Below are positions 8,904-17,686 of a stretch of 64,000 nt of DNA, piece after piece. Below the pieces are notes generated by a model. The model saw nothing but the letters and a program-made list of their open reading frames with translations. It ran no database searches and was not told where the DNA came from. This stretch comes from Aquipluma nitroreducens. Lineage in GTDB: Bacteria > Bacteroidota > Bacteroidia > Bacteroidales > Prolixibacteraceae. The stretch covers positions 1,054,001 through 1,118,000 of the forward strand of contig NZ_AP018694.1 in NCBI RefSeq assembly GCF_009689585.1, given 5' to 3'. The translations under genes were made by a program, and so were the position numbers. The number at the start of each line of letters is the position of its first letter. Position 1 is the stretch's first letter.

Positions 8904-9442
8904 TAAAATAACCTCAATTGACCGGGAGGCTGTTTATTTTCCTTTTGAGCTTTCCGTTCAAGTATAATCTCAAGGAGTTTCGTAGTAGCCAACGCATCTC
9001 CGGCAGCACGGTGTCTTCCATGTATTGAAATACCCAATTCGTCGCATATTTTCCCGAGTGAATACGACTTATGTCCAGGTATAAATTTACGTCCCATTCG
9101 AACGGTACACATAGTCTTTCGTTGATAATCGTATCCCAAACGTTTAAACTCTTCCTGAATAAATTTATAGTCGAAACTCACATTGTGGGCAACGAAAATC
9201 TTTTCGTGAGTCATTTCAACGATTTTCCTTGCAACTTCATAAAACTTAGGTGCATCCCTGACCATTTCATTATCAATACCAGTGAGGCTGGTGATAAATC
9301 CCGGTATATAACATTCCGGATTAATCAAACTTGAAAACGAATCGGTTATTTCAAATCCGTTATGGATATAAATTGCAATCTCCGTGATTTTTCCTTTGGC
9401 AGCAGACTGTCCTGTTGTTTCTATATCAATTATTGCGTACAA
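8903..9442 (-). CDS. DnaQ-like 3'-5' exonuclease with C-terminal clamp-like motif
   Basis: A 179-residue DEDDh exonuclease related to the DNA polymerase III epsilon/PolC exonuclease. Exo I is IIDIETTG near residues 4-11, Exo II is FVAHNVSFDYKFI near 83-95, and Exo III epsilon is HRAAGDALAT near 142-151. All catalytic acids and the His are present. The last five residues, QLRLF, resemble the bacterial sliding-clamp binding pentapeptide QL[SD]LF. It may be a proofreading subunit or a free-standing nuclease. It is transcribed alone. Confidence 0.87.
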   Translation of the reverse strand: MYAIIDIETTGQSAAKGKITEIAIYIHNGFEITDSFSSLINPECYIPGFITSLTGIDNEMVRDAPKFYEVARKIVEMTHEKIFVAHNVSFDYKFIQEEFKRLGYDYQRKTMCTVRMGRKFIPGHKSYSLGKICDELGISIHGRHRAAGDALATTKLLEIILERKAQKENKQPPGQLRLF

Positions 9443-9603
9443 AACCTAATTTTTTGAAATGACATTGTTATAAATCAAATCCGATTTATTACTTTTATAT
9501 TATAATCAAGAACGCTATTCAACAATAGTATATTTTTTTTGTTTTAAATCGAATAAATAACAGAATTTTTCAAATATTATTTTAAAAACAAAAATCATTA
9601 ATC

Positions 9604-10926
9604 ATGAAAAAAACTCTACTACTATCATTGCTAATAGCATTTGTAGCTATAACAAATGCTCAGACAGTTGATAAAAAATGGGGAATTGGCGCTGGAATTG
9701 GTGCCTATGGAACTCTCAACAAATCGGGAGTTGGCTTCATGCCAGAATTGTATTTAAGCCGGTATCTTAGCCCTCGCCTCGACTTGATGCTTAGAGGTGA
9801 CCTCGGATTATTTAATTCCAAATTAACAAACGATTTGGACATGGCAAATGGATTTCTTGATCTGAGATTAAAATTAAACAACGAAGACAAAAAATTCCGT
9901 CCATATTTATTTGCTGGACCAGGAATATTAGCCGACAACGGCGAATCCGGATTAAACTTTAACATCGGTGCCGGTGACAAATATTACGTTAGCCCTGCTA
10001 CCGCGTTATATATGGAAGTTGGTTATGTGAATGGAATAGAATCTACAGTAGCTGGCAAAAAAACCAGAGATAACTTTTGGAAAGCTACTGTTGGCGTAGA
10101 GTTTGACTTCGGAAAAACTCCGGATTCTGACATGGACGGCGTTTCGGACAACAAGGATAAATGTCCAAATACTCCGGCTGGTGTTGCAGTTGATGCCAAT
10201 GGTTGCCCAATTGATACCGATGGTGATGGCGTTGCTGATTATATTGACGATTGTCCAACAGTTGCCGGATTAACTTCGCTGAAAGGTTGTCCTGATTCTG
10301 ATAAAGACGGCGTTGCTGATAAAGATGATGCATGTCCTGATGTTGCTGGATTAGTTAGCTTAAAAGGATGTCCTGACACCGATGGTGATGGCGTTGCCGA
10401 TAAAGATGACAAATGTCCAGATACGCCTAAAGGAGCAAAAGTTGATGCAAAAGGATGCCCGGTTGACTCAGACGGTGATGGCGTTCCAGATTACTTGGAT
10501 AAATGTCCAACAGTACCAGGAGTAAAAGACAACAATGGCTGTCCAAAAGAAAAGACTGCTGAAGAAATTGAAGCTGAAAAAATGAAAGTTGAACCTGTTT
10601 ATTTCGATTCAAATAAAGCAACTTTTAGTGCTCAGGAAAAAGCAAAGGTTGACAAACTTGTAACTTTATTGCAAGAAAACAGCAACTATAATGTAAAAGT
10701 TACAGGTTATGCAGATGCTCTTGGAGCAGACGCTTACAATTTGAATCTTTCGAAAAACCGTGTAAGTGCTGTTGTTAAATCAATTCTTTCGAGTAAAAAT
10801 AAACTTAAAAAGAATCGTATTGAATTACAGAAAGGTCTTGGGGAAGCTAATCCAGCTGCAACAAATGACACTCCGGAAGGACGCGCATTGAACCGCAGAG
10901 TTGAATTTGAAGTAACTAAAAAATAA
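9604..10926 (+). CDS. OmpA family protein with thrombospondin type 3 repeats (paralog 1)
   Basis: A 440-residue outer-membrane protein. It has a signal peptide ending ITNAQ and an eight-stranded OmpA-like barrel over about residues 25-170. Five calcium-binding TSP3-type DxDxDG repeats with paired cysteines cover about 175-312. A C-terminal OmpA peptidoglycan-binding domain covers about 325-440, with NLNLSKNRV and ALNRRVEF. It anchors the outer membrane to the cell wall. It is followed by a terminator and a 451-residue paralog, so the pair arose by tandem duplication but is transcribed separately. Confidence 0.92.
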   Translation: MKKTLLLSLLIAFVAITNAQTVDKKWGIGAGIGAYGTLNKSGVGFMPELYLSRYLSPRLDLMLRGDLGLFNSKLTNDLDMANGFLDLRLKLNNEDKKFRPYLFAGPGILADNGESGLNFNIGAGDKYYVSPATALYMEVGYVNGIESTVAGKKTRDNFWKATVGVEFDFGKTPDSDMDGVSDNKDKCPNTPAGVAVDANGCPIDTDGDGVADYIDDCPTVAGLTSLKGCPDSDKDGVADKDDACPDVAGLVSLKGCPDTDGDGVADKDDKCPDTPKGAKVDAKGCPVDSDGDGVPDYLDKCPTVPGVKDNNGCPKEKTAEEIEAEKMKVEPVYFDSNKATFSAQEKAKVDKLVTLLQENSNYNVKVTGYADALGADAYNLNLSKNRVSAVVKSILSSKNKLKKNRIELQKGLGEANPAATNDTPEGRALNRRVEFEVTKK

Positions 10927-10944
10927 AGTACTCTTGATTTTAAG

Positions 10945-10979
10945 AAAAAATCCTTATCAGAACTGATAAGGATTTTTTT
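10945..10979 (+). terminator. Terminator after OmpA paralog 1
   Basis: Inverted repeat AAAAAATCCTTATCAG and CTGATAAGGATTTTTT with a T-run, starting 19 bases after the stop codon. Confidence 0.88.
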
Positions 10980-11062
10980 ATGTACATTTGTAATATAACT
11001 GTTTAATAGTTTTTATCTTTAGAAACAAAAAAGACTCAAAAACCAAATATTCACCAAAACAA

Positions 11063-12418
11063 ATGAACATGAAAAAAGTACTTTTACTTTCATTATTTTT
11101 TGCTTTCACTACCCTGGCTCAGGCTCAAACTGTCGACAAGAAATGGGGTTTTGGAATAGGAGCAGGTGCATATGGAACAACTAACAACTCAGGAATAGGT
11201 CTCAATCCCGAACTGTACTTAAGTAGATATGTCAGTACTCGGTTTGATTTGATGCTTAAAGGTGATCTTGGTATGTTTAACTCCAAACTCTCAAGCGACC
11301 TTGACATGGCAACTGCATTTATTAACCTTAGACTTAAGCTTTCTGGTGAAAGCAAAAGTTTTCGTCCTTATATTTTTGCCGGTCCGGGCTTTATCGCTGA
11401 CAATTCAGAATCAGGATTAAATTTCGACTTAGGTATTGGGGCAAAATACTATGTAGGCCCAGCCACTGCTTTTTATCTGGAAGCTGGTTATATCAATGGA
11501 ATAGAAACAACCACTGCCGGCAAAACCAATACAGACAACTTCTGGAAAGCAACTGTTGGTATGGAATTCGATTTTGGCAAAACTCCTGATGCTGACATGG
11601 ACGGAGTTTCAGATAAAAAAGATAAATGTCCTAACACGCCAACAGGTGTTGCTGTTGATGCCAATGGATGCCCTATTGACTCAGATGGTGACGGTGTTGC
11701 TGATTACCTCGACGATTGCCCAACTGTTGCTGGATTGACTTCACTAAAAGGTTGTCCGGATGCGGATGGTGACGGGGTTGCTGACAAAAACGACAAATGT
11801 GCCGACACTCCCAAAGGCGTAAAAGTAGATGCAAAAGGATGTCCGCTTGATTCGGATGGTGATGGCATCACCGATAATTTGGACAAATGTCCTGATACAC
11901 CTAAAGGGGCAAAAGTTGACGAAAAAGGATGTCCTGTAGATTCCGATGGCGATGGTATTCCGGATTACCTTGACAAATGCCCAACTGTTGCAGGGCAAAA
12001 AGATAATAATGGTTGCCCGGCAAAAGAGGTAGAAGCAAAAAAGGAGCTAACTCCTGAACAGGTGATCATGCAAAACGTCAAAATAACTCCGGTACATTTT
12101 GTATCCGACAAGAGCTATTTGACTGATTATTCAAAAAGTGTTCTGGAAAAACTGATTAAAACATTGAATTCAGACAAAGGTTTTAATGTGAACATGTATG
12201 GTTACACCGATAGTCAGGGATCTGACAATTACAACATCAAACTATCACAAGACCGAATTGATTCAGTGATTAAATATTTAATTTCCAAGGGAATTTCAGC
12301 CGATCGGATTATTCATCAAAAAGCATTGGGCAAAGCAAAACCAATCGCAAGCAATAATACCGAAGAAGGTCGTTTGCAAAACCGTCGGGTTGAATTCGAA
12401 ATTTTCAAAATGAAATAG
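11063..12418 (+). CDS. OmpA family protein with thrombospondin type 3 repeats (paralog 2)
   Basis: A 451-residue paralog of the preceding protein, with the same order: signal peptide ending AQAQ, OmpA-like barrel, five DxDxDG/Cys-pair repeats (about residues 180-320) and an OmpA domain. In the OmpA domain the usual YFDSNK start is changed to HFVSDKSYL, but the peptidoglycan-contact segments (IKLSQDRI, LQNRRVEF) are kept. The start may be the ATG at 11063 or 11069; both give the same mature protein. A TATCTTTA box 41 bases upstream suggests its own promoter. Confidence 0.92.
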   Translation: MNMKKVLLLSLFFAFTTLAQAQTVDKKWGFGIGAGAYGTTNNSGIGLNPELYLSRYVSTRFDLMLKGDLGMFNSKLSSDLDMATAFINLRLKLSGESKSFRPYIFAGPGFIADNSESGLNFDLGIGAKYYVGPATAFYLEAGYINGIETTTAGKTNTDNFWKATVGMEFDFGKTPDADMDGVSDKKDKCPNTPTGVAVDANGCPIDSDGDGVADYLDDCPTVAGLTSLKGCPDADGDGVADKNDKCADTPKGVKVDAKGCPLDSDGDGITDNLDKCPDTPKGAKVDEKGCPVDSDGDGIPDYLDKCPTVAGQKDNNGCPAKEVEAKKELTPEQVIMQNVKITPVHFVSDKSYLTDYSKSVLEKLIKTLNSDKGFNVNMYGYTDSQGSDNYNIKLSQDRIDSVIKYLISKGISADRIIHQKALGKAKPIASNNTEEGRLQNRRVEFEIFKMK

Positions 12419-12443
12419 CAAAACTATTGTTTAAAATAATTCG

Positions 12444-12479
12444 AAAGCCCTGTCTATTTCTTTAGATGGGGCTTTTTTG
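12444..12479 (+). terminator. Terminator after OmpA paralog 2
   Basis: AAAGCCC and GGGCTTTTTT flank an inner TCTA/TAGA stem, with a T-run, 26 bases after the stop codon. Confidence 0.78.
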
Positions 12480-12543
12480 TTAACCAGAACTCATTTATAA
12501 AGCCTGAATTTTACATTCAGAAATCAAAACCAGAGAAAATAAA

Positions 12544-12551
12544 TATCTTTG
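12544..12551 (+). promoter_or_regulatory. -7 box for argS
   Basis: TATCTTTG is an exact TAnnTTTG match 25 bases before the argS ATG. No clear -33 TTTG at the expected spacing. Confidence 0.42.
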
Positions 12552-12576
12552 TCGCTCAAATTTCAAAGTACAAAAA

Positions 12577-14370
12577 ATGTCGATCGAACTGATTATACGT
12601 GACCAGATTGTTGAAGCCATTGAAAAATGCTACCAGCAACAAATAGATTCAAGCCTCGTTCAGCTACAAAATACCCGGAAAGAGTTTGAAGGTGATATCA
12701 CGCTGGTGGTATTTCCGTTTGTACGGATGTCGAAAAAGTCGCCGGAGCTAACAGCCGCCGAAATTGGCGATTACCTTCAGCAAAACGTTACTGAAGTTGA
12801 GAAATACAATGTTGTTAAAGGCTTCCTGAATCTGGTAATTTCGTCAGAATATTGGGTTTCGGTGCTTAATTCGGTTGGTTCAACAGATAACTACGGAATT
12901 ACCGAACCAACCGATTCGTCGAAGCTGGTTATGGTAGAATATTCCTCGCCAAACACCAATAAACCTTTACATTTAGGCCACATCCGCAACAATTTGCTTG
13001 GTTTTTCGCTTAGCGAAATCCTGAAAGCCAACGGAAACAAAGTGGTGAAAACCAATATTGTAAATGACCGCGGAATCCACATCTGCAAATCGATGTATGC
13101 CTGGAAAATGTGGGGCAATGGCGAAACTCCAGAAAATACCGGCATCAAAGGCGACCATTTGGTAGGTAACTACTACGTGAAATTCGATCAGGAATACAAA
13201 AAAGAAATAGTGGTACTGATTGAACAAGGGCAAACCAAGGAAGAAGCCGAACAAAATGCTCCTGCAATGGTTGGCGCACGCGAAATGCTCCTGAAATGGG
13301 AAGCCAAAGACCCTGAAACCATCCAGCTTTGGGAAACCATGAACAAATGGGTTTACGCTGGTTTCGACGTGACCTACAAAGAACTTGGAGTTGATTTCGA
13401 CAAAATATATTACGAGTCGGAAACTTATCTGTACGGGAAAGATGAGGTTTTACGAGGATTGGCTGAGGGCGTTTTCTACCAGAAAGAAGACTCGTCGGTT
13501 TGGGCCGACCTGACCGCCGAAGGCTTGGATCAAAAGATTTTGCTCCGCAGCGATGGCACTTCGGTTTACATGACCCAGGATATTGGCACGGCCAAAGAAC
13601 GTTTTCAGGACTACCCCATTGACAAAATGGTGTATGTGGTTGGTAACGAGCAAAATTACCACTTTCAGGTTTTATCAATTTTGCTCGACAAATTAGGGTT
13701 TGAGTTTGGCAAAGGCTTGCACCATTTCTCTTATGGAATGGTTGAACTTCCGCAGGGAAAAATGAAATCGCGCGAAGGAACCGTAGTTGACGCCGATGAC
13801 CTGGTAGCCGGAATGATTGAAGTTTCGCGCAAAACATCTGAAGAATTGGGTAAACTCGAAGGTTACACTCCCGAACAGGCTGCCGAAACGTATAAAATGA
13901 TTGCTTTGGGCGCACTCAAATATTTTATCCTGAAAGTCGATCCAAAGAAAAGCATGCTCTTCAATCCGGAAGAATCCATCGATTTTAATGGCAACACCGG
14001 CCCGTTCATTCAATATACTTATGCACGAATCCGTTCGGTATTGCGCAAAGCAGCCGACAGAGGCATTGCGATTAATCAAACCATTGACAGCAAATTGCAG
14101 ATTGGCAAAAAAGAGCTGGAATTAATCAAAGCCATTGCTCAATTTCCGGTGGCCGTGAAAGAAGCTGGCGACAATTACAGCCCGGCTTTGATTGCCAATT
14201 ATATTTACGAACTGGTCAAAGAATTCAACCAGTTCTACCACGAATTCCCGATCATCATCGAAGAAAATGCAGATGTCCGCAACCTTCGGCTGGTCATTGC
14301 CGAAAACGTTGGCAAAACCATTAAAACCGGCATGAAACTGTTGGGCATCGATGTTCCGGAAAGGATGTAA
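12577..14370 (+). CDS. argS: Arginyl-tRNA synthetase
   Basis: Class I aminoacyl-tRNA synthetase charging tRNA-Arg. At 597 residues it is full length. The N-terminal additional domain covers about residues 1-110. The HIGH-like motif is in NTNKPLHLGHIRNN near residues 126-139. The KMSKS-equivalent loop is GKMKSREGT near residues 393-401. The DALR-type anticodon-binding domain ends in LLGIDVPERM. The gene stands alone, with a -7 box upstream and a terminator downstream. Confidence 0.96.
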   Translation: MSIELIIRDQIVEAIEKCYQQQIDSSLVQLQNTRKEFEGDITLVVFPFVRMSKKSPELTAAEIGDYLQQNVTEVEKYNVVKGFLNLVISSEYWVSVLNSVGSTDNYGITEPTDSSKLVMVEYSSPNTNKPLHLGHIRNNLLGFSLSEILKANGNKVVKTNIVNDRGIHICKSMYAWKMWGNGETPENTGIKGDHLVGNYYVKFDQEYKKEIVVLIEQGQTKEEAEQNAPAMVGAREMLLKWEAKDPETIQLWETMNKWVYAGFDVTYKELGVDFDKIYYESETYLYGKDEVLRGLAEGVFYQKEDSSVWADLTAEGLDQKILLRSDGTSVYMTQDIGTAKERFQDYPIDKMVYVVGNEQNYHFQVLSILLDKLGFEFGKGLHHFSYGMVELPQGKMKSREGTVVDADDLVAGMIEVSRKTSEELGKLEGYTPEQAAETYKMIALGALKYFILKVDPKKSMLFNPEESIDFNGNTGPFIQYTYARIRSVLRKAADRGIAINQTIDSKLQIGKKELELIKAIAQFPVAVKEAGDNYSPALIANYIYELVKEFNQFYHEFPIIIEENADVRNLRLVIAENVGKTIKTGMKLLGIDVPERM

Positions 14371-14392
14371 AAAAGTCGGAAGATGGAAAGCC

Positions 14393-14422
14393 GCTCCCTG
14401 AGCGCGAAGCAGTCGAAGGGAG
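14393..14422. repeat. Intergenic palindromic repeat, family B, copy 1
   Basis: Begins GCTCCCTGAGCGCGAAGC, with CTCCCT and AGGGAG forming the outer stem. It is similar, in inverted orientation, to 27244-27274 (about 27 of 31 bases by eye). Confidence 0.65.
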
Positions 14423-14445
14423 ACCTGCGACAGAAGTCAGAAACA

Positions 14446-14482
14446 AAAACCCCGAAAATCAGTGATGGTTTTCGGGGTTTTT
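14446..14482 (+). terminator. Terminator after argS
   Basis: AAAAACCCCGAAAA and TTTTCGGGGTTTTT form a perfect 14-bp stem ending in a T-run. Confidence 0.88.
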
Positions 14483-14521
14483 ACTTTTTGAAGATTACAG
14501 CTAATATTTTTATTCGTCTTT

Positions 14522-14551
14522 TTGATCTTTCGTTTGATTTTTGCAACTTTG
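14522..14551 (+). promoter_or_regulatory. Candidate promoter of the AraC-family gene
   Basis: TTG (14522-14524) is 19 bases from CAACTTTG (14544-14551), one mismatch from TAnnTTTG. The start codon at 14556 would lie at or next to the start of transcription, so the transcript might be leaderless. Confidence 0.4.
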
Positions 14552-14555
14552 CGGC

Positions 14556-15461
14556 ATGACAAAAGCGCAATCCATCGAAGAATTTTACCAGAATCAGTTT
14601 AATTGCATTCCGGAAAGCCTGAAAAAAGAGATCGGGCACTTCAACATATTTCACCGCGAAGATTTCTGTTGTGCCAACAAGCCTGTTCCCTACAGCCGGA
14701 AAGATTACTACAAAATTACGCTTCTGAAAGGCGCCAATAAAATTCACTACGCCGACAAAACAGTGCTGAGCGAACACAATGCGCTGATGTTCTCGAATCC
14801 AATGATTCCGTACAACTGGGAACCGCTCGAAGACAACCAATCCGGAGTATTTTGCATTTTCACCGAGGAATTTTTCAGCCAGTACGGCGCTATTAAAGAT
14901 TATCCCATTTACAGGCCCGGCAGCAATCTGGTTTATTTGCTAGACAATAGCCAGTTGGCCGAAATCGAAGCGATCTATCAGAAAATGTTTGATGAAATTG
15001 CTTCGGACTATTTATACAAATACGATGTACTCCGTGGCTTGGTTTTTAACCTGATTCACACTGCATTGAAAATGCAGTTAACCGAAGCCACCCGTTTATC
15101 TCCATCAAACGGAACTGCACGCATTGCTTCGCTGTTTGCGGAATTGTTGGAACGTCAGTTCCCCATTGAATCGGTCGTGCAACGCATGAAACTACGCACG
15201 CCCAACGATTTTGCAGCGCATCTCTCCATCCATGTCAATCACCTGAACCGCAGCCTAAAGGAAGTAACCGGAAAAACCACTTCGCAATTAATTGCCGAAC
15301 GCGTTTCGCAGGAAGCCCGCGCCTTGCTAAAACAGACAAACTGGAACATTTCTGAAATTGCTTATTCGCTTGGGTTTGAAGAATTGCCTCACTTCATCAA
15401 CTTTTTCAAGAAGAACTTTAATCAAACACCTAAAATTTTCCGAAACGAAACCAATGTTTGA
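14556..15461 (+). CDS. AraC family transcriptional regulator
   Basis: A 301-residue regulator with an N-terminal cupin-like sensing domain (about residues 25-150) and two C-terminal helix-turn-helix motifs. The second is WNISEIAYSLGFEELPHFIN, followed by FFKKNFNQTPKIFR, the AraC signature. The ATG at 14556 is preferred over an upstream TTG (14541) that overlaps a -7-like box. It precedes an MFS pump, an FMN reductase and two aldo/keto reductases on the same strand, so it may regulate them. The ligand is unknown. Confidence 0.9.
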   Translation: MTKAQSIEEFYQNQFNCIPESLKKEIGHFNIFHREDFCCANKPVPYSRKDYYKITLLKGANKIHYADKTVLSEHNALMFSNPMIPYNWEPLEDNQSGVFCIFTEEFFSQYGAIKDYPIYRPGSNLVYLLDNSQLAEIEAIYQKMFDEIASDYLYKYDVLRGLVFNLIHTALKMQLTEATRLSPSNGTARIASLFAELLERQFPIESVVQRMKLRTPNDFAAHLSIHVNHLNRSLKEVTGKTTSQLIAERVSQEARALLKQTNWNISEIAYSLGFEELPHFINFFKKNFNQTPKIFRNETNV

Positions 15462-15538
15462 TTTATGCAGTTTTTCGTTTGATTTTTATATCTGAAGAAA
15501 ACAATTGCTGATCTATTTTTGTCGTATAAATTTACTGA

Positions 15539-16816
15539 ATGCGGAATCAGTTTCGCGAACCAATCAAACTTCAGTATTCAAATTTCCATATTGACATGAC
15601 AAATTCAGATCATATAACATCCAAACAACCGGTATCACGCTTCTTAATCGGACTGATGGCCGTTTCTGCTGGGATAACCGTTGCAAACATTTATTACAAC
15701 CAGCCCATCCTGAAAGAAATTGCAGCCGACTTAGGCTCTACAGAGTCTCAAGCCGGAATGGTTTCCATGCTTTCGCAGATTGGGTACGGGCTCGGATTGT
15801 TTTTCCTGACCCCGCTTGGCGACAAAATCAACAAGAAAAAACTGATTATCAGCCTTCAGATTTTGTTAATAGCAGCTCTTTTGCTGGTCACTTTCACACA
15901 CAGTATTTTTCAGCTTTGGGCGCTGAGCTTGCTGATCAGTATGTTTTCGGTATCGGTTCAGGTGATTATGCCCATGGCTGCCGGAATGGACAGTGAAAAC
16001 CGCGGCAAAAACGTGGGAACCATTTTTACCGGTGTGCTGATCGGGATTCTGGCAGCCCGTGTGTTTAGCGGAAGCATTGCCGAATGGCTGGGCTGGCGAT
16101 ATGTTTACCTCATTTCGGCTGGCGCTGTAGCACTGGCCACGGTTATGCTGCAAATCAAATTGCCCAATGTACCCACCCGTTTCTCCGGAAGTTATCCTCA
16201 GTTGCTCGGCTCAGCACTGCAACAAATCAAGCGTTTTCCATTGCTTCGCGAAGTTTCGCTGGTTGGCATCCTTCAGTTTGGATTGTTCTGCTCATTTTGG
16301 ACCACATTGACCTTCTATCTAAGTGGCGAACCTTTCAACTTTTCGAGCAACATTATTGGTCTGTTCGGTTTGGTGGCCATTGCCGGAGCTTTGCTGGCGC
16401 CAGTTTTCGGTAAACGGGCAGATAAAGGTGGAAGCAAAAAAGTTCGGTTCATCGCACTCGGATTAATTGTTGTCAGTATTTTGCTGATGATTTCATTACC
16501 AACCTCCATTCCGGCGCTGGTATTGGCTGTTTTCCTGCTTGATATGGGCGCCCAGGCTATTCAGGTTACCAATGTGGCCATGATTTACACGCTCGACGAA
16601 TCGTCGCACAGTCGAATCAATACCATTTACATGACATCGTTTTTCACTGGCGGTGCGTTAGGAACGCTCATCGGTATCTATTGCTGGAAATACGGCGGAT
16701 GGCTTGGCGTAAACCTGCAAATGCTGCTTTTCGCACTAGTTATCTCGGTTCTTTTACTGAAAGAAAAACGAAAAAGGCTGGCAAACATTGAAGTTGTAGA
16801 AATCGCCAAAGCATAA
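15539..16816 (+). CDS. MFS transporter
   Basis: A 425-residue inner-membrane protein with about twelve hydrophobic segments and the DHA1-like start ANIYYNQPILKEIAADLG. The A-motif region reads LGDKINKKK, and the second half begins near residue 235. It is likely a proton-driven exporter of small molecules. An in-frame ATG at 15596 would remove 19 residues before the first membrane helix and may be the true start. A TATTTTTG box is at 15514-15521. Its place behind an AraC regulator fits inducible efflux. Confidence 0.88.
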   Translation: MRNQFREPIKLQYSNFHIDMTNSDHITSKQPVSRFLIGLMAVSAGITVANIYYNQPILKEIAADLGSTESQAGMVSMLSQIGYGLGLFFLTPLGDKINKKKLIISLQILLIAALLLVTFTHSIFQLWALSLLISMFSVSVQVIMPMAAGMDSENRGKNVGTIFTGVLIGILAARVFSGSIAEWLGWRYVYLISAGAVALATVMLQIKLPNVPTRFSGSYPQLLGSALQQIKRFPLLREVSLVGILQFGLFCSFWTTLTFYLSGEPFNFSSNIIGLFGLVAIAGALLAPVFGKRADKGGSKKVRFIALGLIVVSILLMISLPTSIPALVLAVFLLDMGAQAIQVTNVAMIYTLDESSHSRINTIYMTSFFTGGALGTLIGIYCWKYGGWLGVNLQMLLFALVISVLLLKEKRKRLANIEVVEIAKA

Positions 16817-16878
16817 CTATTATTTGCTCAGGAAATCAGGAACTTTGTAACTTAGAAACTTAAAAATTTAAATACAAC

Positions 16879-17514
16879 ATGAAAGTAGTAGCCATTAACG
16901 GAAGTCCAAACAAAAAGGGAAACACGCACTTAGCTCTTGAAACGGTTGGTTCGGCACTAAAGGAAAACGGAATCGACTTTGAGATTATCCATATCGGGAA
17001 TAAAGTCATTCGCGGCTGCACCGCCTGTGGATTGTGCCGTAAAAATCAGGACGAAAAGTGCAGCATCAAAACCGATGTGGTCAACGAAGTGATTCAGGAG
17101 ATGAAAAGTGCCGACGGCATTATTCTGGGAGCGCCCGTTCATTACTCCGGAATACCCGGAACAATGAAAAGCTTTCTAGATCGCGCCTTCTACGTGGCCG
17201 GAAGCAACGGCAACCTGTTTCGGCACAAAGTGGGCGCTGCCGTGGTAGCTGTGCGCCGAACAGGCGGCTCTTCCACATTGGATGGCTTATACCATTATTT
17301 AACCTATACCGAAATGCTTTTGGCTACCTCCAACTACTGGAACGTTATTCATGGCCGCATTGAGGGGGAAGTTTTGCAGGATGCGGAAGGCATGCAGATT
17401 ATGCAGGTTTTGGGCAACAACATGGCCTGGCTGATGCAAATGCGCGAGCAAACCAAAAAATCGTTACCAGCGCCAAAGCCAGTTCAAAAAGTGATGACCA
17501 ATTTTATCAGATAA
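16879..17514 (+). CDS. NADPH-dependent FMN reductase-like flavoprotein
   Basis: A 211-residue flavodoxin-fold protein. The FMN phosphate loop is GSPNKKGNTH (residues 8-17), and GAPVHYSGIPGTMKSFLDR lies near residues 88-106. A cysteine-rich segment, CTACGLCRKNQDEKC (residues 49-63), resembles that of iron-sulfur flavoproteins or quinone reductases. It probably reduces quinones or other electrophiles with NAD(P)H. The 62-base gap from the MFS gene and shared strand suggest one functional group. Confidence 0.85.
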   Translation: MKVVAINGSPNKKGNTHLALETVGSALKENGIDFEIIHIGNKVIRGCTACGLCRKNQDEKCSIKTDVVNEVIQEMKSADGIILGAPVHYSGIPGTMKSFLDRAFYVAGSNGNLFRHKVGAAVVAVRRTGGSSTLDGLYHYLTYTEMLLATSNYWNVIHGRIEGEVLQDAEGMQIMQVLGNNMAWLMQMREQTKKSLPAPKPVQKVMTNFIR

Positions 17515-17637
17515 AATCCAAATTTGAAGATTAGAAAATTTGAGAATTTAAAGATGAAAACCAAATAGTAACTTCAAGCTTTAATTACTAGATGGTTATC
17601 TACAGAAACTAAAGTAAAATCATTGCGCCTGCTAATT

Positions 17638-17671
17638 CCCTCCCTTTCGGGGAGGGTTAGGGAGGGGCTTC
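17638..17671. repeat. GC-rich palindromic intergenic element
   Basis: CCCTCCC and GGGAGGG tracts around TTTCGGGG form overlapping inverted repeats between the FMN-reductase and aldo/keto-reductase genes. It stands out as G/C-rich in an AT-rich spacer and ends 15 bases before the next start codon. Confidence 0.5.
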
Positions 17672-17686
17672 TAAAAACAGGAAAAC

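Noticed and set aside
13145-13915. Long 256-codon frame on the minus strand over argS
   Set aside because: It is antisense to a full-length argS with all motifs; its composition (Cys, Arg, Pro, Ser rich) is that of a shadow frame.
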